DNA of 64,000 nucleotides from Sinohyriopsis cumingii (taxonomy: Eukaryota; Mollusca; Bivalvia; Unionida; Unionidae): the NCBI GenBank assembly GCA_028554795.2, contig JAPYKE020000263.1, positions 310,001-374,000 on the forward strand, written 5' to 3'. The notes beneath the pieces were generated by a model that made no database searches, was not told the DNA's origin, and saw only the letters and a list, made by a program, of their open reading frames with translations. A program made the position numbers and the translations under genes. Position 1 is the stretch's first letter; each line of letters opens with the position of its first letter. Of this stretch, positions 24,093 through 33,640 are shown piece after piece.

Positions 24093-27000
24093 TTAACTAG
24101 CACCCAAGGCGCTGGCGCCTCTACGTCGATTACATTCAAGACAGGTCAACATTATATTTTCTCGTGTATGACCAAGATTGTTATTTTTTCTATCTACGGT
24201 AAATTGTCTTGGATCATTTTTCAGATACCGCCATAGCATTATACAATTACAACTTACACAATGATTATTCTGTTGTTGTTTCAGCGCATTAATAAAATCA
24301 ACATCAAGGTTAAAGTCGCGTTTATTTTTTTTATCACATTGTTCATAACCAGATAATTTTTTTCTTATTATATTACCGTCAACATCATCATCATTAATCA
24401 CTGACGAGTCCATGACGATTCGTCTCAATTGAGATATTTTTCTAACTCGAGACACTGCGAGATAAACCAGGTTCGACCATTCGATGTGATCATCAACGAT
24501 CCAAACAACTGTATCAGTAATAGTTAATCCCTGAGATGAATGAATCGTCATCGCGTATCCAAGCGTCCACGGGGATTTATCAGCACGTAGAGCATCTTCA
24601 ACAACATCAACATCAACTGCAACAATATCATTCAATACAAGATTCTGTTTCCTCTTTGACTCTCCTGGTATATCAACGTCGATATTTGCCGTCGCGTATC
24701 TCCTGGTCGATAACATAACGGAACTGACAACGTTGGAAACTTTTCTCGTTGTAACTGAAACAATTCCCGTTGAAGTTTATCACGAACTATCTTTCTGCTT
24801 GCAACTATCAAATCGTTTGGTCGCCATGTTTGCAGAAAGTCTTTCATGGGTGTTTCTGAAATTATTTCGCGCATTATTTCACATTGAATTTTATTCGGTT
24901 GTAGTCTGATTAACTTTTTAAATTCCTTCAACGCTGCATCAAGTGCTCTATGATCATCAGATACTTCTTCAGCGTGGTCAACGAAATTTTTCAGCCAATC
25001 ATGTGGAGATGGTCCAGCTACGGGTGGTGGTTGACCATGATCGCCGCACATTATCACGGCAGTATTTCTTGTTAACAACCAATCAAGAAATGTTTTTAAT
25101 GTTTCTAGTGGTACAGTGCATATCTCATCCCATATTATGATCCTTGGAATGTATTTCTCTCCCATCCTTAAAGATGTCCATGTATCACCCTTCCATCGGA
25201 ACACGCTGTGATAAGTACAGGAATTAACACCACGTTGTTTCATCTCTCTCGCTAGTCTATGTGTAGGTGTTAGTACAATCATATCTGAATTCTGAAATAG
25301 TTCGATAGCTCGAGTGGTTTTACCAGAACCGCCAGGTCCATTTAGATAAACCGTTTTGTGTCTAGTTATTGGATCGTATACCGATGGTAACAACGAAGTT
25401 GTCAACGTTTGATATTTTTTACAGTAAATATCTTTAACCGCAACATCAGCGGATTTGGAGTAATCGAGCATATATTCATTTTTTATTCTCCACGAACCCC
25501 ACGATGTATGAGTGCCTATGTTTAATCCTTCTAACAGTATTGAATGTTTTTTATTGATATAAAACGAATCAGTAGCAACTCTGACGGCATGCGCAGAAAC
25601 CTTATTTATCATCGATAATAGATTTATTGAAACATACGCGAGCATCGATGATCTTAAATGAGTATACTGAGGTGACTCACCGTCCATGTAGCTCACAATT
25701 GTACCTAGTTTATTTCCATTTGACAAGAAAACTGTTTCTCGACTTATAAACGTGTTCTTGTTCGTTGTATCAACGATTATAAAATCTAACTCAGTATCGT
25801 CCATGATCAATCTTGCACAATGTCGTCTGTGATCATATGCTGCTCCTTGTGTAAACTTGCCAATTATTTTTCTACCAAGATCCTTCGAATCGGTTTCGTC
25901 CGAATGTGGTAACCAAACCTCGGTTTGTTTTCGATATGATATAATTGCTTCACTTACAATCAACCGTGTTAATATCGTATAATCAAGCATATACCGTAAT
26001 AGTACTATTGGTGTCCACATTTTTTCTGAAAAATGTTTTCCAAACTAAACATAACAAATTGGATGAAGTCCTTTAGACATTTCGAATGACTCGATACGAG
26101 CAAATCCAGTTAGGTCAAAATCCGGTAATGGTCCATTTATCGATACTCTCGTCATTTCGTGCGTCGGATGACCGAATCGCTCAAAATACACAGAACAATC
26201 TCCGTATCCAAGAAAACTTCCGGGATAACACGCAACCATATCAACTGAAATAACATCTCTGTGATCGTATTTAGTATTCCACGATCCGCCGTGTTCATAT
26301 TCGACGCAACTGGATACTATGTCATTGAGAAAATCAAACCGAGTTGGTTTCCACGAATTTTTCTTTCTAGCAAAATGAGCCGCAACTGACGGAACAGTAA
26401 AACAGCTGCTCAATAATTCGTCAGCGTCATCAGTATATTGCAGTGCAAGATTTTTCATTTTTTCGTGAAGAGGATTTGTTCGATAAATAACGCCATTTGG
26501 TCTCACAAACTGATCAAATTTCATATCTGATTCGTCGTTAGAACTCTGAAATAACCATACTGACACAGGATCGTTTTTACTTATTTCGTTAATAAAATCA
26601 AACATACCTCCGGGATAACATTTAACAGTTCGATTTCGTGGAAACACTGTTACTGCGTTAGTCCACGCGTGTGCGTTATGATCAATAATTGTAATTGAGG
26701 CTCCTTTTGATTTATATTTTGATTCATACAAAATCTCCCCTGTTATCGTCGCTACGGTTATTGGAAATTTTAATATTTTTCCTAACCCAGCTACATCTTT
26801 GATAGACTCACCGGTATCTTTAACCATATCTCCCCACGTGTTTATTATTTTACGTCTTTTATCCGTTAGACCGTTTCCACGGGCCGCGTTTGTAAAATGT
26901 TCTGTTACTCGTTCAGCCACACAATTTATTTTTGAAAATTTCATCGGTGATAGTTTATCAACGCTGGGTTTTTCATTTATCACATATATTCCATAAATAA

Positions 27001-27449
27001 CCACGGTCACAGGCTCGTTCATAATACGGTTTGTCAATGCCAGTCAATAGACCTGGTTTGGAATTTCTACTTAGTACGACAGTTTTTTTATTACCGTGGA
27101 CAGGATCATATTTGTCACGGATAATCCAATCATCTGTTTCTGTCAACATGACGAATTTTATTCTGAAAAGATACTTGCGATTATCAAGATAGTTAATGAT
27201 AATTGCTGCTCGTTTGTCGTTCATCATAGCGTTGATGATATTTTTGTTGCGTATAATCTTGAACGTTGACCAGACATGAGATGCACCATCTGTGTGAAAT
27301 TCTTTCTTGGCGTCGTGAATTTTATTAATCAAACCTCTGTTTTTCGGATCAACCAAATCTCGTATCGGTAGGCCAGGAGATATTCTGTCAAGATTAAATC
27401 TATTTCCACTTAAGGGTTTTATTCGGGATAATCTATCGAATTCGTTCAT
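24093..27449 (-). pseudogene. Family B DNA polymerase-SF1 helicase-HNH fusion, broken
   Basis: One long minus-strand gene of over 1,100 codons in three readable blocks. Block 1 (27449 to about 27000) is the N-terminus. A frameshift near 26975-27035 leads to block 2, which carries polymerase motif A (VDMVACYPGSF, about 26248-26216). A TAG at 26047-26045 interrupts it, but the same frame continues with a motif-B-like KIIGKFTQG and motif C (RVATDSFYI, Asp codon near 25570). A helicase domain follows: Walker A NGPGGSGKT near 25340, Walker B IIIWDE, motif III CGDHGQPPP. A second frameshift between about 24716 and 24632 precedes motifs V/VI (IHSSQGLT, YLAVSRVR) and a C-terminal HNH-like Zn site (CVSC...DRKNNNLGH...CLECN). 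It would replicate the element. Standard Polintons have a polymerase without this helicase. Confidence 0.88.
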
Positions 27450-27485
27450 ATTATATTTCAAACAAATATTTAAATAAAGAATATT

Positions 27486-27782
27486 ATGTATACAATGTCT
27501 CAATGCAAATGGCTCATGGTGGGTTCACTGACTCGTTGTAATAAATCTTGCAAAAAGGAATTTTGCGGACAACACATGCAGTGCGTTAACCGTGGAAGCT
27601 TAGGACCAATACCATGTCTGCGATGTGGTGCTGGAGTGCGAGGAAAAACAGAATTATGTGGAAAGTGCGGTGGTAAACGATACAGAGAGCTTAAAAGATA
27701 TTATGACAAAAAGAATAATAATAGTGAAAATGCTATAAAATCCGTGGAGGATTATCTAACTAAGTTTTCAGACAAACAATGA
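27486..27782 (+). CDS. Small Cys-rich Zn-binding protein, paralogue B
   Basis: 98 residues; a second Met nine bases in (27495, SQCKWL) may be the true start. It has the same C-x10-C-x3-C-x4-C-x2-H, GP..CxxC, VRG, CxxCGG and RYRELKRYYDK pattern as the protein at 21549-21896, but lacks the acidic SQDSDED tail. It lies divergent to the polymerase gene with only 36-45 bp between, so they may share a promoter. Function unknown. The Zn modules plus the basic helix suggest DNA or RNA binding. The frame is intact. Confidence 0.75.
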   Translation: MYTMSQCKWLMVGSLTRCNKSCKKEFCGQHMQCVNRGSLGPIPCLRCGAGVRGKTELCGKCGGKRYRELKRYYDKKNNNSENAIKSVEDYLTKFSDKQ

Positions 27783-27806
27783 TTTAAACAAATAATATTA
27801 TCATAT

Positions 27807-28448
27807 ATGGAGCAAAATGAATTTATCCAACATCCTGTCATCAAGAATTACGAATCAGATATTAATGATATGATCAGACACTGCAGGTTAAAAAGACTGG
27901 TTGGTTATATTACTAATGTTGGTTATCTAATGTTCACATGCGGGGGGGGGGGAAAGAAACATTATCTGTGTCATAGATTTACGTATGAGTGTTTCTTCGG
28001 AGTGATCAAAGATGGTTTTGTTATTGATCATATTGATGGGGATCCTCAAAACAACTCCTTATCTAACCTTCGTGTTGTCAGGCAAAGCGTGAACTCTGCA
28101 CGTGGTAATACTGGAAGATGTAAGACAGTTTCTAGAAGGGTAGTAAAGTCCACAAACATTGAAACCGGTGAAGAAATTACATTTCAGTCTATGAGCGCGG
28201 CTGCGAAATACTTTGATGTTAATCCGCGTTTGGTACAATTTATCGCAGAAAATATAACCAGATCTGCTTTCTCAAAAAATATAAACAGAAAATCACCTTT
28301 CAGTATCAATAATTATCATCTCTACTTCGAATTAGATTTATTTTTTGGGGGGTCAGAAATTGTCATTATTATACTACTTATTTTTTGGTTCATAAAGGGA
28401 GGTAATCATATACAACATCCAAGGTCTGTGATGCCTACCCGTTTATGA
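27807..28448 (+). CDS. HNH homing-type endonuclease (free-standing)
   Basis: 213 residues in the open frame. Residues about 55-95 contain CHRFTYECFFG, then VIDHIDGDPQNNSLSNLRVV, the HNH_3-type core with the catalytic His in DHIDG and the metal-binding Asn in NNSLSNL. A segment with GEEITFQSMSAAAKYFDVN follows, like a NUMOD DNA-binding helix. Such genes are selfish nickases that spread by homing, or accessory viral nucleases. A ten-G run at about 27942-27951 lies just before the core. The last 50 or so residues (after a T6G6 run near 28343) are hydrophobic and unlike the family, so the natural C-terminus may be in another frame. It follows Zn paralogue B by 24 bp on the same strand. Confidence 0.75.
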   Translation: MEQNEFIQHPVIKNYESDINDMIRHCRLKRLVGYITNVGYLMFTCGGGGKKHYLCHRFTYECFFGVIKDGFVIDHIDGDPQNNSLSNLRVVRQSVNSARGNTGRCKTVSRRVVKSTNIETGEEITFQSMSAAAKYFDVNPRLVQFIAENITRSAFSKNINRKSPFSINNYHLYFELDLFFGGSEIVIIILLIFWFIKGGNHIQHPRSVMPTRL

Positions 28449-28888
28449 TTTCTAACTTACAAAAAATATACAGTTCGTGTATTTTTCTGTTCTTTTCGTG
28501 AAACATTTAGAACAGCGCAACACGTAGAATATATGTATATTTTATCTAACCTACAGAAAACCGACATGTATATTCCAGCTTACTGAGTGCAGAATCCAGC
28601 GTCTAGTCTGTATCGATCGTGCCGGGTTAATTTTAGATCTACAGCACAGCACAGGGATCCTGCGTGCATTTACTCGATTACAGAAATACGTGCATATAGT
28701 ATTTGGAATTAAAAATCAGTTGCATTTTCCTTGTTCAGTGCAGAAATATAATGCGAGATTGTGTACGTGTGTATTTATGCGTATGTGTGGTTCGAGTAAT
28801 ATTAGCAACTAAATACTCCCCTGACTATGACACAGATTTACGAGTGGGAAATCTCGTAAATATATTTCTCCACTGAACAGTTATAGAG
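28449..28888. other. Non-coding part of the element
   Basis: AT-rich, no open frame of note and no recognised motif. Confidence 0.4.
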
Positions 28889-29127
28889 AGGATGGAAAAT
28901 CTCGTGATTGTCACAGGAAGGATGGAAAAATCTAGCAGTTATGTTATAGGAAGGATGAAAAAATCTAGCAGTTATGTTATAGGAAGGATGGAAAAATCTA
29001 GCAGTTATGTTATAGGAAGGATGAAAAAATCTAGCAGTTATGTTATAGGAAGGATGGAAAAATCTAGCAGTTATGTTATAGGAAGGATGGAAAAATCTAG
29101 CAATTGTCACAGGGAGGATACAAAAAT
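28889..29127. repeat. 33-bp minisatellite inside the element
   Basis: About six units of GGAAGGATGGAAAAATCTAG followed by CAGTTATGTTATA, bordered by degenerate units that contain TTGTCACAG. Units with GGATGGAAAAA and GGATGAAAAAA mostly alternate, giving a 66-bp higher-order period. Because 33 is divisible by three, the array reads open on both strands. Those frames are products of the repeat, not genes. Confidence 0.9.
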
Positions 29128-29284
29128 CTAGCAGTTAGATGATCTGGGGGGGGGGGAATTCCTTAATTCAGCTTTGTTTGGTGAAATTATATTATATAAA
29201 CGTATTTCTTGAATTCAGAATTGTATTATTCGAAATTAGTTCCTTTTCAGCTATATATTAACTTCCGAAACATATAGTGTTAGA

Positions 29285-29520
29285 AAAATTCGATAGCTCA
29301 ATCCGTATCGTATTGGACTGTGACGCTCGCGGTCCAGGATCGAATCCCATGACTGACAATTGGTCGGGTGGTTACGCATATTAGCGATTTTTATAATTAA
29401 TTGGGGCACCGCCAGCCTCTCTCCGCGAGAAACACCACCCATATATCAACTGGTGGTTGATACATGTTTTGTACCACCCACGGGTTGATTATTTGGTGGG
29501 TTCTCAGCGGAGAAAATGGC
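29285..29520 (+). mobile_element. tRNA-like/SINE-type fragment with adjacent hairpin
   Basis: About 29291-29350 has an A-box-like TAGCTCAATCCGTATCG and a B-box-like GGATCGAATCCC with tRNA-like spacing. Downstream, 29423-29517 can fold: CTCCGCGAGAAACACCACCC pairs imperfectly with GGTGGGTTCTCAGCGGAG. This fits a tRNA-derived SINE inserted in the element. No clear target duplication was found, so the limits are approximate. Confidence 0.5.
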
Positions 29521-29554
29521 CTCTTCATTCATTCATTTCATTATATATATTTCA

Positions 29555-29722
29555 TTTCATTCATTGCATACTTAATGAACCTGATAAAAGACTCGAACAG
29601 AGGTTCATTCATAATATATGTTTGTGCTGTCCTTAATTCATTCATTGCATACTTAATGAACCTGCTAAAAGACTCGAATAGAGGTTCACATTTCATAATA
29701 TATGTTTGTGCCGTCCTTGAAA
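29555..29722. repeat. Two direct repeats of about 80 bp
   Basis: TCATTCATTGCATACTTAAT followed by GAACCTG(A/C)TAAAAGACTCGAA, and so on, occurs at about 29559-29637 and 29638-29722, with a few changes. Part of a small tandem duplication. No coding meaning seen. Confidence 0.75.
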
Positions 29723-29805
29723 CATCCCGACGAACTCGCTAAACACTCGCTAGGGGTTCTAAAGGGATAAAAAAAATTTTATTTTAAAGATTTATATACT
29801 AAATA

Positions 29806-30201
29806 ATGAACCATGAAAATATCAATGATGTAATTGTTGCTATTAAAAAATTGAAAAAAGATGGAGTTAATATATCTAATGAACTAAATCCTGAAAAAAT
29901 AGTTTCTGATTTTGAGATTTTACAAGAACGTAAAAACCAAGGAATACACACACTATCATCTGAATACAAGCTCATGAAATGGATTCAGGCAGCAATGTTT
30001 CAGTCGCTAGCTACCGTAGAAGATAATCAGGTGAAGGAATTCATTCCTCTCTCTGCCGCAGTAGAAAGAATTAGATCGTTGTTATCCCACGAGTACGAGG
30101 AAAAGAAAACAATTAGTACTCGCATAAGACTATTGAGAAAACTTATGTTAGCGAGCAACCCCGTCCAAAGTAATAATTCTGGTGAAAATAATTCGCTCTG
30201 A
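29806..30201 (+). CDS. Orphan 131-residue protein, function unknown
   Basis: Starts at an ATG in AT-rich DNA and reads as a charged, mostly helical protein. No membrane segment, Cys cluster or recognised domain. Possible coiled coil around KDGVNISNELNPEKI and the Arg-rich ISTRIRLLRKLML near the C-terminus. It is the only plus-strand gene in the right-centre of the element, just before the large satellite. The good amino-acid balance supports a real gene. It could be an accessory or regulatory factor, but I do not recognise it. Confidence 0.5.
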   Translation: MNHENINDVIVAIKKLKKDGVNISNELNPEKIVSDFEILQERKNQGIHTLSSEYKLMKWIQAAMFQSLATVEDNQVKEFIPLSAAVERIRSLLSHEYEEKKTISTRIRLLRKLMLASNPVQSNNSGENNSL

Positions 30202-30204
30202 CCA

Positions 30205-31365
30205 CGTGCAGATTATATTTATTTCTGAGATTATATTTATTTCTGAGATTATTTTTTTTTTCTGAAATTACATTTATTTCTGAAATTTATATTTATTTCT
30301 GAAATTATATTTATTTCTGAAATTATATTTTTTCTGAAATTATATTTATTTTGTAATTATTATTTATTTCTGAATTATTATTTATTTCTGAAATTATATT
30401 TTTTCTGAAATTATATTTATTTTGTAATTATATTTATTTATAATTTTGATGGGTTAGTTGGTACTTAGATTTATGCAAATCAATCAAATTTGTAATTCTG
30501 ATGGGTTAGTTGGTACTTAGATTTATGTGAAATGATCAAATTTGTAATTTTGATGGGTTAGTTGGTACTTAGATTTATGCAAATCAATCAAATTTGTAAT
30601 TCTGATGGGTTAGTTGGTACTTAGATTTATTATTTATTTCTGAATTATTATTTATTTCTGAATTATTATTTATTTCTGAATTATTATTTATTTATTCTGA
30701 ATTATTATTTATTTATTCTGAATTATTATTTATTCTGAATTATTATTTATTTATTCTGAATTATTATTTATTTCATAATTTTGATGGGCTGCTTGGTACT
30801 CAGAATCATGCAAACCAATAAATTTCATAATTTTGATGGGTTAGTTGGTACTCAGACTTATGTGAAATGATCAAATTTGTAATTTTGATGGGTTAGTTGG
30901 TACTCAGATTTATGTGACCTGATCAAATTTATAATTCTGATGGGTTAGTTGGTACTCAGATTTATCATTTATTTCTGAATTATTATATTTATTTCTGAAT
31001 TATTATATTTATTTCTGAATTATTATATTTATTTCTGAATTATTATATTTATTTCTGAATTATTATTATTTATTCTGAATTATTATATTTATTTCTGAAT
31101 TATTATATTTATTTCTGAATTTGATGGGTTAGGTGGTACTCAGATTTATGTGAAATGATCAAATTTATAATTCTGATGGGTTAGTTGGTACTCAGATTTA
31201 TGTGAAATGATCAAATTTATAATTCTGATGGGTTAGTTGGTACTCAGATTTATCATTTTTTCTGAATTATTATTATTTATTCTGAATTATTATTGTTTAT
31301 TCTGAATTTGATGTGTTAGTTGATGACTCAGATTTATGTGAAATGATCAAATTTTCAGAAAAAAA
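30205..31365. repeat. 1.1-kb satellite of two interspersed motifs
   Basis: A short AT-rich unit of about 18 bp (ATTATATTTATTTCTGAA) alternates in blocks with a unit of about 55 bp containing TGATGGGTTAGTTGGTACT and ending in (T/C)AGATTTATGTGAAATGATCA. Each motif recurs in clusters across the region. No ORF. It separates the plus-strand left genes from the minus-strand virion genes and may hold a replication or regulatory role, but that is speculation. Confidence 0.9.
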
Positions 31366-31431
31366 AAATATTCAAAAAAGATGAATTTTTCAACACAATT
31401 ACCTGATCAGATATATTTTGCACCAATATTT

Positions 31432-31696
31432 TTATTTATTAATTATTTTTTTAAGTTGATCGACTTTAATACAGGAGTGTGCATAATTTAGAATCTGATC
31501 TCTGTCACAAATGATCTCGATAATATGTTCTCGACGGAGTTCATCTAACTTCTTGTGTTAATAAGAAATCCTCGCTTCCGTATTCATCAATAACTAAATC
31601 AACATTAAATTGTTCTGTGTTTTGTGAAAACGCTGTTCTGATGGCATTTTCAAGTGCTTCTTTGTCATGTATAAAAACCCTCACGTGCTGGTACAT
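31432..31696 (-). pseudogene. Small unknown protein gene with one frameshift
   Basis: From the ATG at 31696 a 51-residue frame (MYQHVRVFIHDKEAL... to a TGA at 31541-31543) is followed, one frame over, by an in-register stretch with KKLDELRREHIIEIICD that ends at a TAA at 31432. Together they would make about 88 residues, so a single indel near 31545-31560 probably broke the gene. No known domain. It is the last minus-strand gene of the virion block, just after the penton gene. Function unknown. Confidence 0.5.
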
Positions 31697-31747
31697 TATT
31701 TAATATTTATTGGATTAATTTAGAATCGAAGATTCTTGATCAAAGAT

Positions 31748-32135
31748 CTACGATTTTACATATAAATTTATCACAAGCTCTTCTCCACGTAGGTCAATTA
31801 AGCGATTAAGGTGGTCTGTGAGTTTGAAATTTATTCGTGACAAATACTGATTATGCGTGCATAAATAAACAGGATTGGTTGGTACTTGCACGATTAAACT
31901 TCCAGGGGAAACTTGTGGTGTAAATGTATATAAAATATATCCTTGTTGAGCTTGATTTGATTTTCCAAGATCTATTTGATAACTGCCTTCTATTACGTCA
32001 CAAACTAGATTAACCATGATTGTCGATGTTATATTAACGATTCCCGGAGATACGTGTCTTCCACCGCCGAGTGGATCATTATTATATCTAAGAACAGTTG
32101 CTGGTGGGGCTATTTTTCTCCATGCATTAAGTATT
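31748..32135 (-). pseudogene. Penton (minor capsid) protein, C-terminal half
   Basis: Reads openly with GGGRHVSPGIVNI, NLVCDVIEGSY, YTFTPQVSPGSLI and the ending LIDLRGEELVINLYVKS. These match the second part of Polinton/adintovirus single-jelly-roll penton proteins, which form the fivefold vertices. No start codon fits the penton at its left limit; the N-terminal half lies at 32704-33180 in another frame. About 590 bp of different coding sequence lies between the halves. Confidence 0.75.
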
Positions 32136-32700
32136 TCAGAAAAAACTTTCCGTGATAAGATCGTTGAGTGATCTTATCAATTCGCCGGTTTCAAATCCTG
32201 GTAGTGTAAATTTTAATAATTCTGCTTCAGTTATTTTATAATGATCAGTGTATGCTTGTTTGATACTATTTTTTTCTCTTGTATCTATATAATCATGAGC
32301 ATTTATTACCTCAATAATGGTCTGATTAAAATATTTAAGATCTAATACAATTTGATTTAAATGTTGTATCGTTGCAATGATCTGATGTCTTAGATCGTCA
32401 TTAGGATATTCCAGGATATAGTTTTTAAACAACTGTGCTAGTTTCGTTAATGTAGTTGTGTATTCAGTTCTAATTCTGTTAGCATGTAATCTGAAATATC
32501 TTTCATAAACAATATTAGTTGAAGTTTTTGCATCAAAATCATAGATAGAAAACGGTGTCATAGGATATCTTTTACCATCACCACGAATAATATAAGTACC
32601 ATCCTCCATTCTAACCCATGGATACGAATCTTGGTATTCTGGAGTTGTTATAAACCTGGCTTCGTCAGTAAGAAATTCAATTAATTTTGGTTCTGGTGGT
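32136..32700 (-). CDS. Unidentified ORF lying inside the penton gene
   Basis: An open frame (ATG at 32609, 157 residues; the frame is open upstream to about 32733) sits between the two penton halves in a third frame. It includes EYQDSYPWVRMEDGTYI and RGDGKRYPMTPFSIYDF, then a long helical region (LTKLAQLFKNYI, IQHLNQIVLDL). Composition and codon usage look like a real protein. I do not recognise a family. It may be an insertion that split the penton gene, or part of a penton-fused domain whose junctions have shifted frame. Confidence 0.5.
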
Positions 32701-32703
32701 CCT

Positions 32704-33180
32704 TCATATACCGGGGGAACAAGGCCAACCTAGTACGGATCTGATTGAAGATTGATAAATATCAACGGCATAATCACGAGAATGTATCTCTACCGTCGAG
32801 GACAGCGTCGGCTCATGAATATTAATAAATATTTTCGCTTCCTTTTCTGTTATTGATTTTATTCTACGTTGAAATTCATCATTGATCTCCTCGATCTCAT
32901 AACTACCAGTGGGTATTCCAGCAACAATCCAGTCAGGTGTTCCATCGGGTTTGTTTTTATTAGCAAATACGAGCGAATTATTTGTTGGTGTACCATGAAA
33001 TGATTTTGATCTGATATTTGGCCAGCTGTAATATACCCGTAATTGCGCTAGTGCAATTTCATTAGTGCGAATTGCAGTTGGAAAATTGATATTAAATTCA
33101 GGATTAATAGAGCTTACCGAGATCATCGTTGTCTTGTGCGGGGTTGTGTTAGTCACGATCTGCTGGAGTAATTCCGTCAT
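32704..33180 (-). pseudogene. Penton (minor capsid) protein, N-terminal half
   Basis: The ATG at 33180 (MTELLQQIV) is preferred over the earlier GTG. The sequence TNEIALAQLRVYYSWPNI, SYEIEEINDEF and IYQSSIRSVLGW is typical of Polinton penton proteins, up to the point where the jelly roll should continue. There the frame runs into a few unrelated residues and a stop at 32704. The remainder is found in a different frame at 31748-32135. The start overlaps the 3' end of the two-helix membrane protein gene by about 32 bp, a compact viral arrangement. Confidence 0.8.
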
Positions 33181-33640
33181 TATTAATACTTGTATCTTTA
33201 ATACCGATACCTTCATCGTATATTTTAGTTATCATTGAAAACTCGAAATCAGATATAATTCCATCACTGAGACTTGCTGATAACAACGAGGATAATTTCG
33301 AGTATGCTACCGTCGCTGTGTGTAATTTTATTATGTAATAGGATAATTTTTCGTTCGTGCAAGTACATATTTTTTTTGCGATGATATTAAGCACACCTGC
33401 AATAGTTGTTGCTGCTGAAATACAAATAGTTACAGCTACTGGTGCCATCATTGTCACCGCTGATAATATAACACCCGTTCCAGCAACAGCAGCGGATACT
33501 GAATAAATAATCACATCAACGATAACTAATCGTCGTCGATATTTTTTTACTTTTACTGTATATTGTTCGACTTGATCTTTTAGCACCGCCTGCCATTCAC
33601 GCGCTTGACTGTATCTGTATTGTGCACCGTCCCTATATTT
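33149..33640 (-). CDS. Two-helix membrane protein of the virion block
   Basis: The frame is open from just after the TAA at 33641-33643, but no ATG is visible; translation could start at the GTG near 33586, or the start codon may have been lost. The N-terminus contains QAREWQAVL and a basic coil (VKVKKYRRR). Two adjacent hydrophobic segments follow (VIYSVSAAVAGTGVILSAV and APVAVTICISAATTIAGVL), then SLSDGIISDFEFSMITKIYDEG. I associate this pattern with a conserved uncharacterised protein of animal Polintons (from memory, unsearched). It may be an inner-membrane or membrane-active virion component. Confidence 0.65.
   Translation of the reverse strand, partial: KYRDGAQYRYSQAREWQAVLKDQVEQYTVKVKKYRRRLVIVDVIIYSVSAAVAGTGVILSAVTMMAPVAVTICISAATTIAGVLNIIAKKICTCTNEKLSYYIIKLHTATVAYSKLSSLLSASLSDGIISDFEFSMITKIYDEGIGIKDTSINNDGITPADRD

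Noticed and set aside
23669-26047. In-frame TAG codons in integrase and polymerase taken as reassigned (UAG = amino acid) or programmed read-through.
   Set aside because: The pVI-like gene of the same element ends in TAG right before the next gene, the fibre gene is broken by TGA, and several frameshifts occur. Simple decay explains all of these better.
28838-29131. Open frames on both strands across the 33-bp minisatellite.
   Set aside because: A repeat length divisible by three with no stop in the unit keeps frames open on either strand. There is no protein-like composition.
29291-29350. Functional tRNA gene.
   Set aside because: Only the promoter boxes resemble tRNA. I could not fold a complete acceptor and anticodon arm, and SINE-like sequence follows.
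28889-31365. CRISPR-like array.
   Set aside because: Repeats are contiguous without unique spacers, and the DNA is animal. Tandem satellites explain it.
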